A stretch of 64,000 bases of DNA, taken from NCBI GenBank assembly GCA_038205395.1, contig JBBRBX010000009.1:1-64000 (forward strand), read 5' to 3'. The position numbers were made by a program, and so were the translations under genes. This DNA is from Fredericiella sp038205395. GTDB lineage: Bacteria > Chloroflexota > Anaerolineae > Caldilineales > Caldilineaceae. Positions within the stretch are counted from its first letter, which is position 1, and every line of letters starts with the position of its first letter. Under the pieces are notes generated by a model. The model was given only the letters and a program-made list of their open reading frames with translations, had not been told where the DNA came from and searched no databases. Positions 15,701-23,616 of this stretch are shown one piece after another.

Positions 15701-15957
15701 GCTGGTGGAACCCGGCGGTGGAGAATCAGGCCACCGACCGCGCCTTTCGCATCGGCCAGAAGCGCAATGTGCAGGTGCACAAGTTTGTCTGCACCGGCAC
15801 ATTGGAAGAGAAGATCGACGAGATGATCGAAGGCAAGCAGGCGCTGGCGGCCAGCGTGCTCGGCAGCGGCGAGCAGTGGCTGACGGAGCTTTCGACGGCG
15901 CAACTGCGCGAAATGGTGATGCTGCGCCGCGATGAGTTGGAACAGGAGACCGTATGA
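12775..15957 (+). CDS. SNF2-family ATP-dependent helicase
   Basis: 1060 aa. It opens MLVLHAHWQPP, typical of bacterial SNF2 proteins with the SNF2-associated N-terminal domain. Motor motifs are intact: Walker A DDMGLGKT near residue 600, VAPTSVVTNWARE, DEAQ (LDEAQNIKN) near 701, ALTGTPVENRLSELW, and in lobe 2 GGVGLNLTRANHVFHFDRWWNP and ATDRAFRIGQ near 986. These are dsDNA translocases that remodel protein-DNA complexes. The last four bases (ATGA) overlap the SWIM zinc-finger gene, indicating translational coupling and a joint function. AGGA precedes ATG 12775. Confidence 0.92.
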   Translation: MLVLHAHWQPPAAAEDNGAMLFWMESSDPPAAEAGPAAPQGVGRQPRRKSKPAAAAANPFCAPAAQSEGTLRTLGWTGGGKSGQALLLLPAIGSLPRPSPQLVYDWPLDLRKTARLRRWQVEGLLLPPAAAVAVLLALPSDADLPPSLRVADDARYWATATSLVLEAIAQQKLLPALEAVDVDAGHYRARWLPVLDGPRDGPRLAQLAAQMPPVCRAGCASAAEAPQPRALLDSFLNSSAGALARIWSRGAAPNSQAAADLPAGAWLQALFADSPRLAGSPAALARLYASYQAWLRSLHMAGDSHVRVAFRLEAPPQQANGEGEWQLHFMLQARDDPSLLVPAEMAWQSSSTVLHALGRTFTNPQEKLLAGLGYAARIFEPLRRSLQTGKPTSALLATSEAYAFLRTAAPLLEEGGFGVLVPPWWNKPGARLGVRLRMSAVKGAGPEAVANGRLSLDKLVNYRWEVSLGEASLTRSEFDALVALKSPLVQMRGQWVQLDPDQIESAIRFWQRLESGGVLSLADAVQLGLDGAPIDGLDVQEVTYEGWLAEWMAHLTGGEQLAVLPQPVQLLGQLRPYQQYGYSWLDFLRRWRLGACLADDMGLGKTIQTLAMLLRVQEDEGRLPGPVLLVAPTSVVTNWAREVATFAPALRTLVHQGAHRLREEALLAALGETDLLLSSYAVVRRDAPTLSQVNWFGVVLDEAQNIKNADTRQAQVLRKLPATFRLALTGTPVENRLSELWSIMHFLNPGYLGSRQLFRRQFALPIERSSDAEAADRLRRLVSPFILRRLKTDPTVIRDLPEKQESKVYCFLSPEQATLYEVVVREQLQQIDGAGNEMARRGQVLAMLTKLKQICNHPAQFLHQIGEGNSPGAEEQRSGKLARLVELLDEVISAGDRALIFTQYAEMGALLKSYLQSRLGVATQFLHGGTPSAQRTEMVRRFQEEADGPPIFILSLKAGGVGLNLTRANHVFHFDRWWNPAVENQATDRAFRIGQKRNVQVHKFVCTGTLEEKIDEMIEGKQALAASVLGSGEQWLTELSTAQLREMVMLRRDELEQETV

Positions 15958-16847
15958 AGTATCGCTACCACCGCCCGCATGGCTACGTAGAGCCGATCCG
16001 GCGCGAGGACGGCATCCGCGCCCGCAGCCAGCGCGGTGCGTTCGCCAAGAATTGGTGGGCGGCGCGCTGGATTGAAGCGCTGGAGCGGGTGGTCAATCCT
16101 GGCCGTCTGAGCCGTGGGCGCACCTATGCGCGCGGGGGACAGGTGCTTTCGCTGGATGAGCGCAATGGTGCGGTGCACGCGCGCGTGCAAGGCACGCGGC
16201 CCACACCCTACAAAGTGACGATCAAGCTGCGGCGCTTGAGTGCGGAGCAGTGGGAGCGCGTCATTGACGCCCTGGCCGGCCAGGCGCTCTTTACGGCACA
16301 GTTGCTGGCCGGCGAGATGCCGCAGGCAATCGACGAAGTCTTTGCCGCCGCCGGCTGCAGCCTTTTTCCCACCAGCGCCGACGAGTTGAAGACCGACTGT
16401 TCCTGCCCCGATTGGGCCAACCCCTGCAAACATGTGGCTGCCGCCCATTATATTTTGGGCGAACAATTGGACGAGGATCCCTTTCTGCTCTTCCGGCTGC
16501 GCGGGCGCAGCCAGGAGCAGGTGTTGAGTGCCCTGCGCGCACGGCGCAGTGATGTGCCGCTGCTGGCCGAGGAGCCGGAGGCATATGCCGTTGAGGCCGC
16601 CGCTCCGCCGCTTAATGCCAACCTGGATACCTTCTGGCGCATCGGCGGGATGGCGGCGGCAGAGGACGCTGCGTCCAGTGCAGCGCCGATTGTGATCGCA
16701 ATCAAGCCGCCCGCTACTCCCATGCCGCTGCTCAAGCGGCTGGGGCAGCCTTCGTTTTTAGATGAAAATCTGGAACAACTGCTCACGCCCGCCTATCGCG
16801 CCATGCAGCAGGCGGCGCTGGCCGCGGCCTTTGAGGAAGAGGGCTAA
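15954..16847 (+). CDS. SWIM zinc-finger protein, partner of SNF2 helicase
   Basis: 297 aa. The SWIM motif C-x-C-x6-C-x-H is complete (DCSCPDWANPCKH) near residues 149-160. It is preceded by GRTYARGGQVLSLDERNG and an NWWAARWIEALE segment, the usual layout of bacterial SWIM partners of SNF2 helicases. The C-terminal 130 residues are Ala/Pro-rich with no clear domain. It starts inside the SNF2 stop (ATGA) and ends overlapping, tail to tail, the efflux adaptor gene. Probably a DNA- or protein-binding accessory factor of the helicase; process unknown. Confidence 0.85.
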   Translation: MKYRYHRPHGYVEPIRREDGIRARSQRGAFAKNWWAARWIEALERVVNPGRLSRGRTYARGGQVLSLDERNGAVHARVQGTRPTPYKVTIKLRRLSAEQWERVIDALAGQALFTAQLLAGEMPQAIDEVFAAAGCSLFPTSADELKTDCSCPDWANPCKHVAAAHYILGEQLDEDPFLLFRLRGRSQEQVLSALRARRSDVPLLAEEPEAYAVEAAAPPLNANLDTFWRIGGMAAAEDAASSAAPIVIAIKPPATPMPLLKRLGQPSFLDENLEQLLTPAYRAMQQAALAAAFEEEG

Positions 16848-18139
16848 CCCGCCTCCTCGCCCCCGATTTCCACATCCACCGTCATGCCCCAGCGTAAATC
16901 CGCCGGCAAGTTGTCGAGCGTAATCGTCACGGTGTAGACAACATCACCACCGACCACATTCGCCTGTGGGGCAATGGCGGCCACGCGGCCGGCAATCTGC
17001 TCGTTGGATGCCTGCACCAGCACTTTGACCGGCTGGTCTACCGCCACGCGTGCGATGTCTTGCTCGCTGAGGTCGGTCGTCTCCACCTGCAAACCGGCGA
17101 GATCGGCCAGCGTCAGCACCACCTGACCCGGCTGCACCATCTCGCCGGCGCTGATAGCAAGCGAGGTCAGCGTGCCGGCGAATGGGGCGCGGATGTCGTT
17201 GGCCGCCCGCGTGGCGCCGGCGCGCAGCAGCGCAGCTTCGGCTTCGGTGATGGCCACTGCCGCCACCGCCAGCGTCTGCCGGCGGGCGCCGGCGCGCAGC
17301 AGATCAAGCTCCGCCTGCGCCGAACGCACCTGCGCCTCGGCCTCCGCAATCTGGCCGGCGCTGGCGGGGGTCAACAGCCGGTCGAGCGTAGCCTGCGCCT
17401 GCTGCACCTGTGCGCGACCGGCCGCCACAGCATCCGCCTCCGGCCCGGCGTAGAGCAGGTCATAGCGCCCTTTCGCCGCTTCATAGTTGTTAGTTGCCAA
17501 CTGCAGGTCGCGGCTTTGCGGCAGCATACCCACATCGCCCCGATCCTTGACCTGGTCATAGGCCGACTGCGCCTGGCGCAGCGAGGCTTCCGCATTGGAG
17601 AGCGCCGCCAGCGCCTCGATTCGTTCGCCCTGGCGCGGTCCGGCGGAAAGCTGCTGCAGCGCGGCTTGCGCGGCGGCCACGGAGGCACGCGCTGCGTTCA
17701 CTTCGCTATCACTGGCGGGTGTTGACAACTGTTCCAGCCGCGCCTGCGCCGCCTGTACACGCGCCTCGGCGGCGGCAACCTCCTGTGTCCGTGGTCCGGC
17801 TTGCATCTCATCGAGGTTGGCCTGGGCGCGGAAGAGCGCAGCTTGCGCTTCCACCACACCGGCATCGGCGGACGTGGCGTCGAGTGCGGCGAGCAGATCG
17901 CCCGCCTGCACCCGGTCCCCCACCGCGGCGGCCACCGTGCGCACCTGCCCGGCGCTGGGGAAGCTGAGTTCCGCTTCCTGCGCCGGAACCACCTTGCCCG
18001 CTGCCCGCACCGCACTGCCCGCGCTGCGCACAATCGCCGGCAGCGGGGTGGTGGCGGGCGTCGGCGTGGGCGCGGGCGGCTGGCTGCAGCTGGCGCTCAT
18101 CAATACAACCAACAACAGCTCCAAAAGACGAGCACGCAT
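16844..18139 (-). CDS. HlyD/MacA-type membrane fusion (adaptor) protein of an ABC exporter
   Basis: 431 aa. The N-terminal hydrophobic segment ends in ...LMSASCSQPP, possibly a lipoprotein signal. After a Thr/Pro linker comes a biotinyl-lipoyl-like half (SFPSAGQVRTVAAAVGDRV), then a long Ala/Gln-rich alpha-helical hairpin (about residues 95-300). The second lipoyl half follows (DIRAPFAGTLTSLAISAGEMV), then a beta-barrel region. It is the last gene of the TetR-led efflux operon, 2 nt after the ATPase stop. In a monoderm-like organism it would sit outside the cytoplasmic membrane and cooperate with the two MacB-like permeases. Confidence 0.88.
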   Translation of the reverse strand: MRARLLELLLVVLMSASCSQPPAPTPTPATTPLPAIVRSAGSAVRAAGKVVPAQEAELSFPSAGQVRTVAAAVGDRVQAGDLLAALDATSADAGVVEAQAALFRAQANLDEMQAGPRTQEVAAAEARVQAAQARLEQLSTPASDSEVNAARASVAAAQAALQQLSAGPRQGERIEALAALSNAEASLRQAQSAYDQVKDRGDVGMLPQSRDLQLATNNYEAAKGRYDLLYAGPEADAVAAGRAQVQQAQATLDRLLTPASAGQIAEAEAQVRSAQAELDLLRAGARRQTLAVAAVAITEAEAALLRAGATRAANDIRAPFAGTLTSLAISAGEMVQPGQVVLTLADLAGLQVETTDLSEQDIARVAVDQPVKVLVQASNEQIAGRVAAIAPQANVVGGDVVYTVTITLDNLPADLRWGMTVDVEIGGEEAG

Positions 18140-18141
18140 GT

Positions 18142-18882
18142 CTAGGCCCTTATCGTTTCCGGTTGCAGAATAGTTGACGCAGGCTGCCCACTGCCATTGC
18201 TGCCGTTGCTGGCATCGACGACGCGGCCATCCAGCAGCCGCACCACACGCCGCGCATACTTCATCACACGCGGGTCATGCGTGGCAAAGACAAAGGCGGT
18301 GCCTGTCTGCTCGTTGAGCAGCTGCATGATTTCCATCGCCTGCTCGCCGTTAGCCGTGTCCAGATTGGCCGTCGGCTCATCCGCCAGTATCAGCAGCGGG
18401 CGCGAGGCGAGCGCCCGCGCAATTGCCACACGCTGCTGCTCGCCGCCGCTCATCTGGTCGGGGCGGTGGTGGATTCGTTCGCCCAGCCCGACCGACTCCA
18501 GCATCTCCAGCACGCGCGTGCGGCGCTCTTTGGCCGCCACATTGTTCAACAGCAGCGGGAGTTCGACGTTTTCATAGGCGTCGAGCACCGGCACCAGGGC
18601 AAAAAACTGGAAGACAAAGCCGATTTCCTCGCGGCGCAGGTCAGCGCGCTGCGCACCGTTCAAGCGCGTCACATCCTTGCCGTTGATGCGCACCGAACCG
18701 CTGTCGGGGCGGTCCAGACAGCCCATCAACTGCAAAAGCGTGGTTTTGCCGGAGCCGGACGGGCCGACCAGGGCCGTAAATTCGCCCGCTTCGATAGTGA
18801 GGCTGACGCCATCTAGGGCGCGCGTTTCGACTTCACCGATTTTGTAACGTCGGGAGGCATTTTCGACTTCAATAACAGCCAT
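18142..18882 (-). CDS. MacB/LolD-type ABC transporter ATP-binding protein
   Basis: 246 aa. All ABC ATPase motifs are present: Walker A GPSGSGKTTLL, Q-loop FVFQFFALVP, signature MSGGEQQRVAIARAL, Walker B LLILADEPTANLD, and switch His in ATHDPRV. Sequence style matches the LolD/MacB/FtsE group that energises FtsX-type permeases by mechanotransmission. It lies between the permease gene and the adaptor gene in one minus-strand operon. Confidence 0.93.
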   Translation of the reverse strand: MAVIEVENASRRYKIGEVETRALDGVSLTIEAGEFTALVGPSGSGKTTLLQLMGCLDRPDSGSVRINGKDVTRLNGAQRADLRREEIGFVFQFFALVPVLDAYENVELPLLLNNVAAKERRTRVLEMLESVGLGERIHHRPDQMSGGEQQRVAIARALASRPLLILADEPTANLDTANGEQAMEIMQLLNEQTGTAFVFATHDPRVMKYARRVVRLLDGRVVDASNGSNGSGQPASTILQPETIRA

Positions 18883-18892
18883 TTCAATCTCC

Positions 18893-20122
18893 TTATATAG
18901 TATGCAGCGCCTGCACCGGCTCTAAACGGGCCGCTATCCAGGCAGGATAGAGGGAAGCCAGCAGAATCACGACTAACGTGCCCAACGACAGCCCAGCCAC
19001 TGTGGCGGGCACAAACATGGCGTACATCGTGTTGCCGATGGCGATGTTGCCCACAGCGGAGGCGGATGCGTCGCCGATGTAGATGCCGTTGTTGCTCAGA
19101 TAGGCCACGGCGGCGCTGCCCAGCAGTACGCCCAGTACAATGCCGACCAGCCCCAGCACGGCGGCCTCATATAGGAACATTTGCATGATCTGCCGGCCCT
19201 TCATCCCCAGCGCAGCCAGGATGCCCATCTCCCGCACCCGCTCAAAAACAGACATGAGCAGCGTATTGGAGATGACCACTGCCACCACCAGCATTACGAT
19301 GAGGTCCAAGATGACATAGAACGACATCGCTGTATCCATCGTCTGTAAGAAGCTCTGATTCAACTGCCGCCACGTCAGCGTCGCTACACCGGGGGCAACC
19401 AGCGCGGCTGCTACGGCCTCGGCATCCTCTTGCTGATGCAGCACGATCGTCACAGCGCTCACCCGCCCATTGGTGTTGGTCACCGCCTGGGCTTTGTCCA
19501 GCGGCATAAAGACCGAGCTTGTGTCGTAGGCGACGGCGCCGGTGCTGAACAGCCCGCGCACGGTAAAGATACCCTCCTGCGGCTGGCCGTCGGCGTCGAT
19601 CAGCGTCAGGCTGGCGTTATCCCCCACCTGCACGCCCAGGCTGTCTGCCGCGCGTTTGCCCAGCAGGATGCCGCTGCGGTCGTCCGCCGCCAAGTACTCG
19701 CCCGCCACCATGCCGTTACGTATGGGCGCATAAAATTCCGAGGTCGTCTCGATGCCGTAGACCTGCAAGTTGGCCGACTCCTCCGGCGTGTTGAGAATGC
19801 CCGCCGCCCACAACACGGGCGCGGCTGCAGCCACCTGCGGCAGTTCCTGCGCGCGCGCCGCCAATTCTTCGCCGTTGGCCAGCAGATCCTCCCACTGCAG
19901 GCTCAGCTTGTTGTCTTCATACGACTCGCTGCGCATCTGCACGTGTCCCGTCCTCAGGCGGATAGTGTTTTGCAGAGCGCTGTCCAACATGCCTGCAATC
20001 AGGCCGTTGATGGCAATCAGCAGCGCCAGCCCCAACCCCGCGGCCACCAGCGTAAAGAAGGTGCGGCGCCGGTTGCGTCCCAGGTCGCGATAGGCAATTG
20101 TCCACAGTTTTCCAAGTCCCAT
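18893..20122 (-). CDS. FtsX/MacB-type ABC transporter permease (second of pair)
   Basis: 409 aa. One N-terminal TM (about 20-42) is followed by a large extracytoplasmic MacB_PCD-type domain (about 45-270). Three C-terminal TM helices of the FtsX domain follow, with the family stretch VFERVREMGILAALGMKGRQIMQMF. It is a paralogue of the next upstream permease, same length and plan, so the exporter probably works as a heterodimer. Starts at ATG 20122, about 20 bp after its partner. Confidence 0.9.
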   Translation of the reverse strand: MGLGKLWTIAYRDLGRNRRRTFFTLVAAGLGLALLIAINGLIAGMLDSALQNTIRLRTGHVQMRSESYEDNKLSLQWEDLLANGEELAARAQELPQVAAAAPVLWAAGILNTPEESANLQVYGIETTSEFYAPIRNGMVAGEYLAADDRSGILLGKRAADSLGVQVGDNASLTLIDADGQPQEGIFTVRGLFSTGAVAYDTSSVFMPLDKAQAVTNTNGRVSAVTIVLHQQEDAEAVAAALVAPGVATLTWRQLNQSFLQTMDTAMSFYVILDLIVMLVVAVVISNTLLMSVFERVREMGILAALGMKGRQIMQMFLYEAAVLGLVGIVLGVLLGSAAVAYLSNNGIYIGDASASAVGNIAIGNTMYAMFVPATVAGLSLGTLVVILLASLYPAWIAARLEPVQALHTI

Positions 20123-20144
20123 TCAACCATCCTCCATTCTAAAT

Positions 20145-21374
20145 CTAGATATGGTGCAGCGCCGCCGCCGGCTCTTTGCGCGCAGCCTGCCAGGCAGGAA
20201 AGAGCGCGGCCAGGGTTGCAATCAAGGTGACGGCCACCCAACGCCAGGCGACATCAAAAAAGGTGATCGACGGATAGAGGCGGCTGCCCATCAGGGCAGT
20301 CATCTCGCCCATCCCGGAAGCATAGGATAGATCAAAGCCGACCTGGCCCACTGCCCAGACCACTGCCCAGCCCAGGATGCCGCCAATCAGCCCGCCGCCG
20401 GCCCCGATCATCGCGCCTTCGAGTAAGAACAATCCCATGATCTGCCGGCTCTTCATCCCCAGCGCCGCCAGTACACCCATCTCGCGTGTGCGTTCAAAAA
20501 CCGCCATCAGCATCAGATTGAGGATGCCGATGCCGGCGATCATCAGCACGACAAGACCAAAGATATTAGTGAAGACGCTCTTCATGGCCAACGTCTCGCC
20601 GATCTCCGGATTCAAGGTCATCCACGAATCCACCTCATAATTGGGCAGTGCGGCTGCATACTGCGGCAGAACCGTGTTTTCCTGGCCCACAGTGTCGAGC
20701 AGAACGGCTACTTCGGTGGCCTGATCGCGCAGCCCGTAGAGACTTTGCGCTTCAGGCAGGGTGATAAAGACCAGCCCCTTCTCAGCGTCCGCCATCCCCA
20801 GATCAAAGATGCCAACCACCGTCATGCTGCGCTGACGCATATTCTCCTGTTTGGAGCGGCCCACCAGCGTCACACGGTCGCCCGCCGTCACCTTCAGTTC
20901 GTCAGCCAGCCCCTGGCCGATGACGACGGCATCGCCCTCGTTCTCCAGCAAAAAGCGGCCCGCCGTGATGTTCTCCGCTTGCAGGCTGTGCGGTTCTTCC
21001 ACTGCCGGCTCAATGGCTGTGATCTTGACTGGGAATGAGCCGGCGCGTGTGCTGACCAGCCCGCCGGTGCTGATACGCTTGGCCACGGAGACGACGCCCG
21101 GCTCCGCCTGCAAAGTGGCGACCACGGCATCCGGATTCTCCAGCGGCAGCAGCGGCAGCCGGTCGGCCTTAGGACGGAAACCGGGCGCATGCACCTGCAC
21201 GTTGCCGCCATACAGCCGCACTGAGTTGCCGTAAATCCCCTGGTCGGAGCCGCGGATCATGCCCTCGATAAAGAGCATCAGAATCAGCCCCAGGACGATG
21301 GCGCTGGCCGCAATCGCCGTGCGCCGCCAGTTGCGCCACATGTTGTGCCACGCCATCTTGAAAAATTCACCCAT
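20145..21374 (-). CDS. FtsX/MacB-type ABC transporter permease (first of pair)
   Basis: 409 aa. It has the same plan as its neighbour: N-terminal TM (about 20-40), extracytoplasmic domain, then three TM helices with VFERTREMGVLAALGMKSRQIMGLF. It follows the TetR gene by 26 bp on the minus strand and therefore should be under the TetR operators at 22162-22207. Likely exports a lipophilic compound or peptide; substrate unknown. Confidence 0.9.
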   Translation of the reverse strand: MGEFFKMAWHNMWRNWRRTAIAASAIVLGLILMLFIEGMIRGSDQGIYGNSVRLYGGNVQVHAPGFRPKADRLPLLPLENPDAVVATLQAEPGVVSVAKRISTGGLVSTRAGSFPVKITAIEPAVEEPHSLQAENITAGRFLLENEGDAVVIGQGLADELKVTAGDRVTLVGRSKQENMRQRSMTVVGIFDLGMADAEKGLVFITLPEAQSLYGLRDQATEVAVLLDTVGQENTVLPQYAAALPNYEVDSWMTLNPEIGETLAMKSVFTNIFGLVVLMIAGIGILNLMLMAVFERTREMGVLAALGMKSRQIMGLFLLEGAMIGAGGGLIGGILGWAVVWAVGQVGFDLSYASGMGEMTALMGSRLYPSITFFDVAWRWVAVTLIATLAALFPAWQAARKEPAAALHHI

Positions 21375-21400
21375 TGTACATCCTCACCTTTCTCCTACTT

Positions 21401-22123
21401 TTAATCCGCCTCAACACCTGCCGCGCTGAGGATCTGCGGCTGTGGCGCTGGGTACGCTTCCTGTGCCTGACGCCGCCCGCTGCCCATTCCTTGTTCGAGC
21501 AAGTCTACTGCTGTCGTAAAAATCGCCTTTACTGCGGGCAGATCGAATAGATTTTCCTCTTCCGGCTTCAGCACAATGGCGCCGCTTGTCACCTGGTCCA
21601 GCAAGTAGCGGCTGACACTGCTCATGGCGCCTTCAAAGACAATCGCCGCCACTTTCACATCCACGTCGGGCGCAATATCGCCTTGCTGCTGGCCCACCTC
21701 GACCAGGCGCTGATAGAAAACCTGTGTCGCCTCACGGGCGCTGAGATCAAAGGCTTTGGGAAAGAAATTGGCGTTCGCTGCGCGCACAGCAATTTTGCTC
21801 AACTGCGGATGCGCCAGTTGCACGGCTACACCCGCTTCCGCCATCCAGCGCAGATAGGCAAAGATGCCAACGTGGTTGGGGTCAGGGCGATCCAGCGACA
21901 GCACCTCTTTTTTGGCTTCCACCATCAGGTCCAACAGATAAGTGTACAGGTCTTCCTTATCTTTGAAATATTGATAGAAGCTGCCTTTGGCAATGCCCGC
22001 TCGCGCCACGATGCGCGAGATCGACACACTTTCGTAGTCATTCTCTGCAAACTCGTCGATAACCACCTGCAAAATCTGCTGCCGTTTTTCCTCCGGCAAA
22101 TTAAAAAAGGTCTGCTGTGGCAC
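21401..22123 (-). CDS. TetR/AcrR family transcriptional regulator of the efflux operon
   Basis: 240 aa from GTG 22123 (GAGGAG about 10 nt upstream). The N-terminal HTH is canonical: RQQILQVVIDEFAENDYESV, then SISRIVARAGIAKGSFYQYFKDKEDLY (about residues 14-60). The C-terminal ligand-binding part is TetR_C type with a Gln-rich tail. It is the first gene of the operon TetR-permease-permease-ATPase-adaptor. Three palindromes directly upstream at the promoter indicate autorepression and control of the whole operon, released by an efflux substrate. Confidence 0.92.
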   Translation of the reverse strand: MPQQTFFNLPEEKRQQILQVVIDEFAENDYESVSISRIVARAGIAKGSFYQYFKDKEDLYTYLLDLMVEAKKEVLSLDRPDPNHVGIFAYLRWMAEAGVAVQLAHPQLSKIAVRAANANFFPKAFDLSAREATQVFYQRLVEVGQQQGDIAPDVDVKVAAIVFEGAMSSVSRYLLDQVTSGAIVLKPEEENLFDLPAVKAIFTTAVDLLEQGMGSGRRQAQEAYPAPQPQILSAAGVEAD

Positions 22124-22161
22124 TCGCTACGTGCTCCTCATTTGTACTTCTTTTTCTAAAG

Positions 22162-22207
22162 TGACTGCTGCGTCACATGACTAATCGGTCATATGACTGG
22201 TTGGTCA
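22162..22207. promoter_or_regulatory. Three tandem TGAC-N6-GTCA operators at a 16-bp period
   Basis: Palindromes TGACTGCTGCGTCA (22162-22175), TGACTAATCGGTCA (22178-22191) and TGACTGGTTGGTCA (22194-22207) are spaced exactly 16 bp apart. They begin just downstream of the -10 box of the TetR promoter and run through the start site into the leader. This is the classical place for TetR autorepression. Confidence 0.85.
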
Positions 22208-22208
22208 C

Positions 22209-22237
22209 ATTATTACATAGGCTGATTTGGTTGTCAA
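22209..22237 (-). promoter_or_regulatory. Promoter TTGACA-N17-AATAAT for the TetR/efflux operon
   Basis: On the minus strand a perfect -35 TTGACA (22237-22232) and AATAAT (22214-22209) are 17 bp apart. Predicted start is about 22202, inside the first operator. Confidence 0.75.
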
Positions 22238-22362
22238 TAGCCCACATCCATTGAATTTTTGGCCGAAGCGAAGCGCCTTGTTTGTCAACCTGCGCTGTTT
22301 GCATTGCTCTGGGGGTTTGTCTTTCCAGGATGGCTGGCAGATAATCGAACAGGAGCAACGAC

Positions 22363-22953
22363 ATGAACCTGGCCAACACAATTACACTGGCACGGCTTCC
22401 TTTATTGATTGTGGTTGTAGTGATCTTTTTTGTCGGTACAGCCACCTGGCGGCTGGTTTCCGTACCGCTGGTGCTGCTGTTGATCGCGATGGACGCCATT
22501 GACGGCATTGTGGCTCGCCAGCGCGATGAAGTGACGCTGTTGGGCAGCGTGCTCGACATTGCCGCCGACCGCGCGGTGGAAATTATTCTGTGGGTGATGT
22601 ACGCCAACTTGGGGCTGATCTCGTGGATCATCCCGGTCACGGTGATCATTCGCGGCGCCTTGACTGATTCGATTCGTGAGGCGGGCTATGCGCGCGGCGC
22701 ATCCGCGTTTGGCTCCATGCGCACCAGTTGGGGACAGTGGATTGTGGCAGGGCGGCCTATGCGGGCGGCCTATGGGTTGATCAAGGCGCTGTCGTTTGTC
22801 CTGCTGGCGGCAACGCTGGCGCTGCAAAGCCTGCATTCCATCTGGATGGAGCCGGTGTGGATGCTGGGCGTCGTCACCAGTTGGATTGCGCTGGTCTTTT
22901 GCATCGTGCGCGGCGTGCCGGTGGTGGTCGAGGCGTTTACAGCGGTTAAGTAG
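22363..22953 (+). CDS. CDP-alcohol phosphatidyltransferase (PgsA-like)
   Basis: 196 aa, five or six TM segments. The family motif D-G-x2-A-R-x8-G-x3-D-x3-D is perfect: DGIVARQRDEVTLLGSVLDIAADR (about residues 47-70). Such enzymes transfer a phosphatidyl group from CDP-diacylglycerol to an alcohol in the cytoplasmic membrane; PgsA makes phosphatidylglycerol phosphate. CAGGAGC precedes ATG 22363. The next gene, 42 bp on, encodes a PTPMT1-like phosphatase, which suits a PGP synthase/phosphatase pair, so PgsA is the favoured reading. Confidence 0.85.
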   Translation: MNLANTITLARLPLLIVVVVIFFVGTATWRLVSVPLVLLLIAMDAIDGIVARQRDEVTLLGSVLDIAADRAVEIILWVMYANLGLISWIIPVTVIIRGALTDSIREAGYARGASAFGSMRTSWGQWIVAGRPMRAAYGLIKALSFVLLAATLALQSLHSIWMEPVWMLGVVTSWIALVFCIVRGVPVVVEAFTAVK

Positions 22954-22984
22954 CAGGACAGGATAGCAGGATCAAGTAGCAGGA
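22948..22984 (+). repeat. Direct repeats (AAGTAGCAGGA x2) between two lipid genes
   Basis: AAGTAGCAGGA at 22948-22958 and 22974-22984, with a further partial GATAGCAGGAT between. The second copy supplies the AGGA upstream of the phosphatase GTG start. Confidence 0.6.
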
Positions 22985-22995
22985 GAGAAGTCAGG

Positions 22996-23565
22996 GTGTG
23001 GGAGCAGATTCAAAAAGGGTGGATCATTTTTCGGCGGCGGCTGCGCGAGCAGGGGTTGTGGATCACGCTGCAGTGGGCGTTCGGTCGCGGCGTGCCCAAG
23101 CTGACCGGTGTGCCGCTGGCCCTCAACAGCCGCATCACGCCTGCCGTCTGGGTGGGGCCGCAGTTCAACCAGCGCGGCAAGCGCTATCTGGAACGGCGCG
23201 GGGTGACGGGGACGGTCAATCTGCGGGTGGAGTTTGACGATGCGGCCAACGGGCTGGCGTTTGCCGACTACTGTTATCTGCCCACGGTGGATGACGACTG
23301 CCCATCGCCGGAACATCTGCAAAAAGGGGTGGACTTTATCCGCACCGTGGCGGCGGATGGCGGCCAGGTCTACATTCACTGCAAGGCCGGCGTGGGTCGC
23401 GCCCCCACACTGGCCGCCGCTTACTTTATCGCCGAGGGCAGCAGCGTAGACGAAGCGTTGGCTCTCATCCGCCGCCGCCGCCCCTTTATCGTCATCACGC
23501 CCCCGCAGATGGAGTCGCTGCACCGTTACGCGCAGGCGATCTCTGCCCATCAGGTGCGCGGCTGA
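22996..23565 (+). CDS. PTPMT1-like dual-specificity phosphatase (candidate PGP phosphatase)
   Basis: 189 aa. The Cys-based phosphatase loop HCxxGxxR is intact: VYIHCKAGVGRAPTLAAAYFI (about residues 131-150). The general-acid region is probably PTVDDDCPSPEHLQ. The upstream segment GVTGTVNLRVEFDD and the downstream RRPFIVITPPQMESLHRYAQ resemble PTPMT1, which dephosphorylates phosphatidylglycerol phosphate. The gene directly upstream is a CDP-alcohol phosphatidyltransferase. The N-terminal basic/aromatic segment may contact the membrane. GTG 22996 is the start, with AGGAGAG about 9 nt upstream. Confidence 0.8.
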   Translation: MWEQIQKGWIIFRRRLREQGLWITLQWAFGRGVPKLTGVPLALNSRITPAVWVGPQFNQRGKRYLERRGVTGTVNLRVEFDDAANGLAFADYCYLPTVDDDCPSPEHLQKGVDFIRTVAADGGQVYIHCKAGVGRAPTLAAAYFIAEGSSVDEALALIRRRRPFIVITPPQMESLHRYAQAISAHQVRG

Positions 23566-23616
23566 GGAAAAAAGGCTGCGCAAACGAAACCGGCGCGCAC
23601 TGCACAGGAGCCGTCC

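Noticed and set aside
22162..22207. Three-unit repeat as a CRISPR remnant
   Set aside because: Units are 14-bp palindromes with 2-bp spacers at a promoter; this is an operator array.
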